DNA from: Deltaproteobacteria bacterium
GTDB lineage: Bacteria; Desulfobacterota; Syntrophorhabdia; Syntrophorhabdales; Syntrophorhabdaceae
Direction: 5' to 3'
NCBI GenBank assembly: GCA_003506795.1
Contig: DNYO01000194.1
Location: 1 to 6,266 of the forward strand
Length of the DNA: 6,266 nt
This document shows, one piece after another, positions 5,676-6,266 of the stretch (positions within the stretch are counted from its first letter, which is position 1; every line of letters begins with the position of its first letter). The notes beneath the pieces were generated by a model. That model was not told the origin of the DNA. It saw only the letters and a list, made by a program, of their open reading frames with translations, and made no database searches. Position numbers and translations under genes: made by a program.

Positions 5676-5923
5676 AAGCTTCACCTTTTGAACCTGAACG
5701 TGTGGAAGTAACAACGGTCAACGATCTGCCGGTCCGGGTCACCTTTAAAAAGAAAAGGCAAAAGGTCGGGCAGATCATCAACATCTGGCGCGTCGACGAC
5801 GCTTGGTGGCAAAAGCCTGTCGTCCGTATGTATTACACCCTTGAGCTCGAAAGCGGCAGCCGCATCACCGTCTTTCAGGATTTGCCGGGCGGTGCATGGT
5901 ACCGGCAAAACTGGACCGTCTGA
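5672..5923 (+). CDS. Small DUF6504-like protein between imuB and dnaE2
   Basis: Encodes 83 residues. The ATG overlaps the imuB TGA as ATGA, and dnaE2 begins 13 bp after its stop, so it belongs to the mutagenesis operon. The sequence has an early VEVTTVNDLPVRVTFKKKRQ segment, then IINIWRVDDAWWQKPVVRMYYTLEL and a C-terminal FQDLPGGAWYRQNW. Conserved-looking aromatics are W39, W45, W46, Y54, Y55, W76, Y77 and W81. This order (basic strand, W, WW, YY, acidic strand, W near the end) fits DUF6504 proteins of actinobacteria as I remember them. The fold is probably a small all-beta domain. Its function is unknown; the context suggests an accessory role in translesion synthesis, perhaps binding ImuB, DnaE2 or DNA. 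No signal peptide or membrane segment is seen. Confidence 0.8.
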   Translation: MKASPFEPERVEVTTVNDLPVRVTFKKKRQKVGQIINIWRVDDAWWQKPVVRMYYTLELESGSRITVFQDLPGGAWYRQNWTV

Positions 5924-5936
5924 AGGGGGTGCTCTC

Positions 5937-6266
5937 ATGTATACCGAACTTCATACCCATTCACATTTTTCTTTTCTCGACGGGGCCTCCCCAACCCGCA
6001 GTCTTGTCGAACGGGCTGCCTGCCTTGGCATGAAAGCCCTTGCCATAACGGACCATGACGGGCTCTATAACGCCTGCGTCTTTACAAGAACAGCGAAGGA
6101 AGCGGGGATAAAACCCATCATCGGTGCAGAGCTCACCCTTGAAGGAGAAAACCACCTGACGCTCCTTGTGGAGAACGCCCGGGGATACACAAACCTCTCA
6201 CAGCTGATCACGAAGGCACACCTCGCCGGATCCAAGGGAAGCCCCGTGCTTTCCGAGACGGAGCTG
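5937..6266 (+). CDS. dnaE2: DnaE2 (ImuC), error-prone DNA polymerase III alpha subunit, N-terminal part
   Basis: The first 110 codons are present and the gene runs off the window (full DnaE2 is about 1,000 residues or more). It starts with a PHP domain: ELHTHSHFSFLDGAS, LAITDHDGLYN and IIGAELTL. The SFLDGAS and TDHDGLY motifs match DnaE2 rather than housekeeping DnaE1. Metal-site residues H6, H8, D15, H40 and E65 keep the spacing of the active PHP site described for mycobacterial DnaE1. DnaE2 is the catalytic polymerase of SOS mutagenesis, acting with ImuB. AAGGGGG at 5923-5929 lies seven bases before the ATG. The polymerase core is outside the window and cannot be judged. Confidence 0.92.
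   Translation, partial: MYTELHTHSHFSFLDGASPTRSLVERAACLGMKALAITDHDGLYNACVFTRTAKEAGIKPIIGAELTLEGENHLTLLVENARGYTNLSQLITKAHLAGSKGSPVLSETEL

Noticed and set aside
1..6266. tRNA, rRNA, CRISPR array, insertion sequence or phage genes
   Set aside because: No cloverleaf-like sequence, spaced repeats, transposase motifs or terminal inverted repeats were found by eye.

Overview
The window reads like a chromosomal segment of a moderately GC-rich anaerobic bacterium. A Desulfobacterota / former Deltaproteobacteria relative is the best guess, from a multihaem cytochrome c beside an exported iron superoxide dismutase, but this is inference from gene content only. All recognised genes are on the + strand except lexA.

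Left part (1-1400): the last 30 codons of an unidentified gene end at a perfect hairpin terminator. A short tandem heptamer array follows, then a 393-residue HD-domain protein. Its C-terminal half looks like a YfbR-type 5'-deoxynucleotidase, and its N-terminal half looks like a degenerate second copy of the same fold.

Middle part (1400-3700): a good sigma-70-like promoter precedes a secreted cytochrome c with eleven CXXCH haem motifs. Its reading frame is crossed by one in-frame TGA at codon 65. A hairpin that fits the known geometry of a bacterial SECIS element starts 10 nt after this TGA. The simplest reading of an intact gene is a selenocysteine-containing multihaem cytochrome; a nonsense mutation or sequence error is the main alternative. 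Next comes an Fe-type superoxide dismutase with an N-terminal export segment, so both products should act outside the cytoplasm.

Right part (3700-6266): an SOS mutagenesis locus. lexA (minus strand) diverges from an operon of imuB (catalytically dead Y-family polymerase), a small DUF6504-like gene, and dnaE2 (error-prone DNA polymerase III alpha subunit, cut by the window end). The intergenic region holds two 16-bp near-palindromes, one per promoter, that agree at 14 of 16 positions and read TAGTACAnnTGTTCTA toward each gene. They are very probably the LexA operators. No imuA gene is present between lexA and dnaE2. DNA damage should trigger LexA self-cleavage and release both transcripts, giving translesion synthesis by ImuB and DnaE2 at the sliding clamp.
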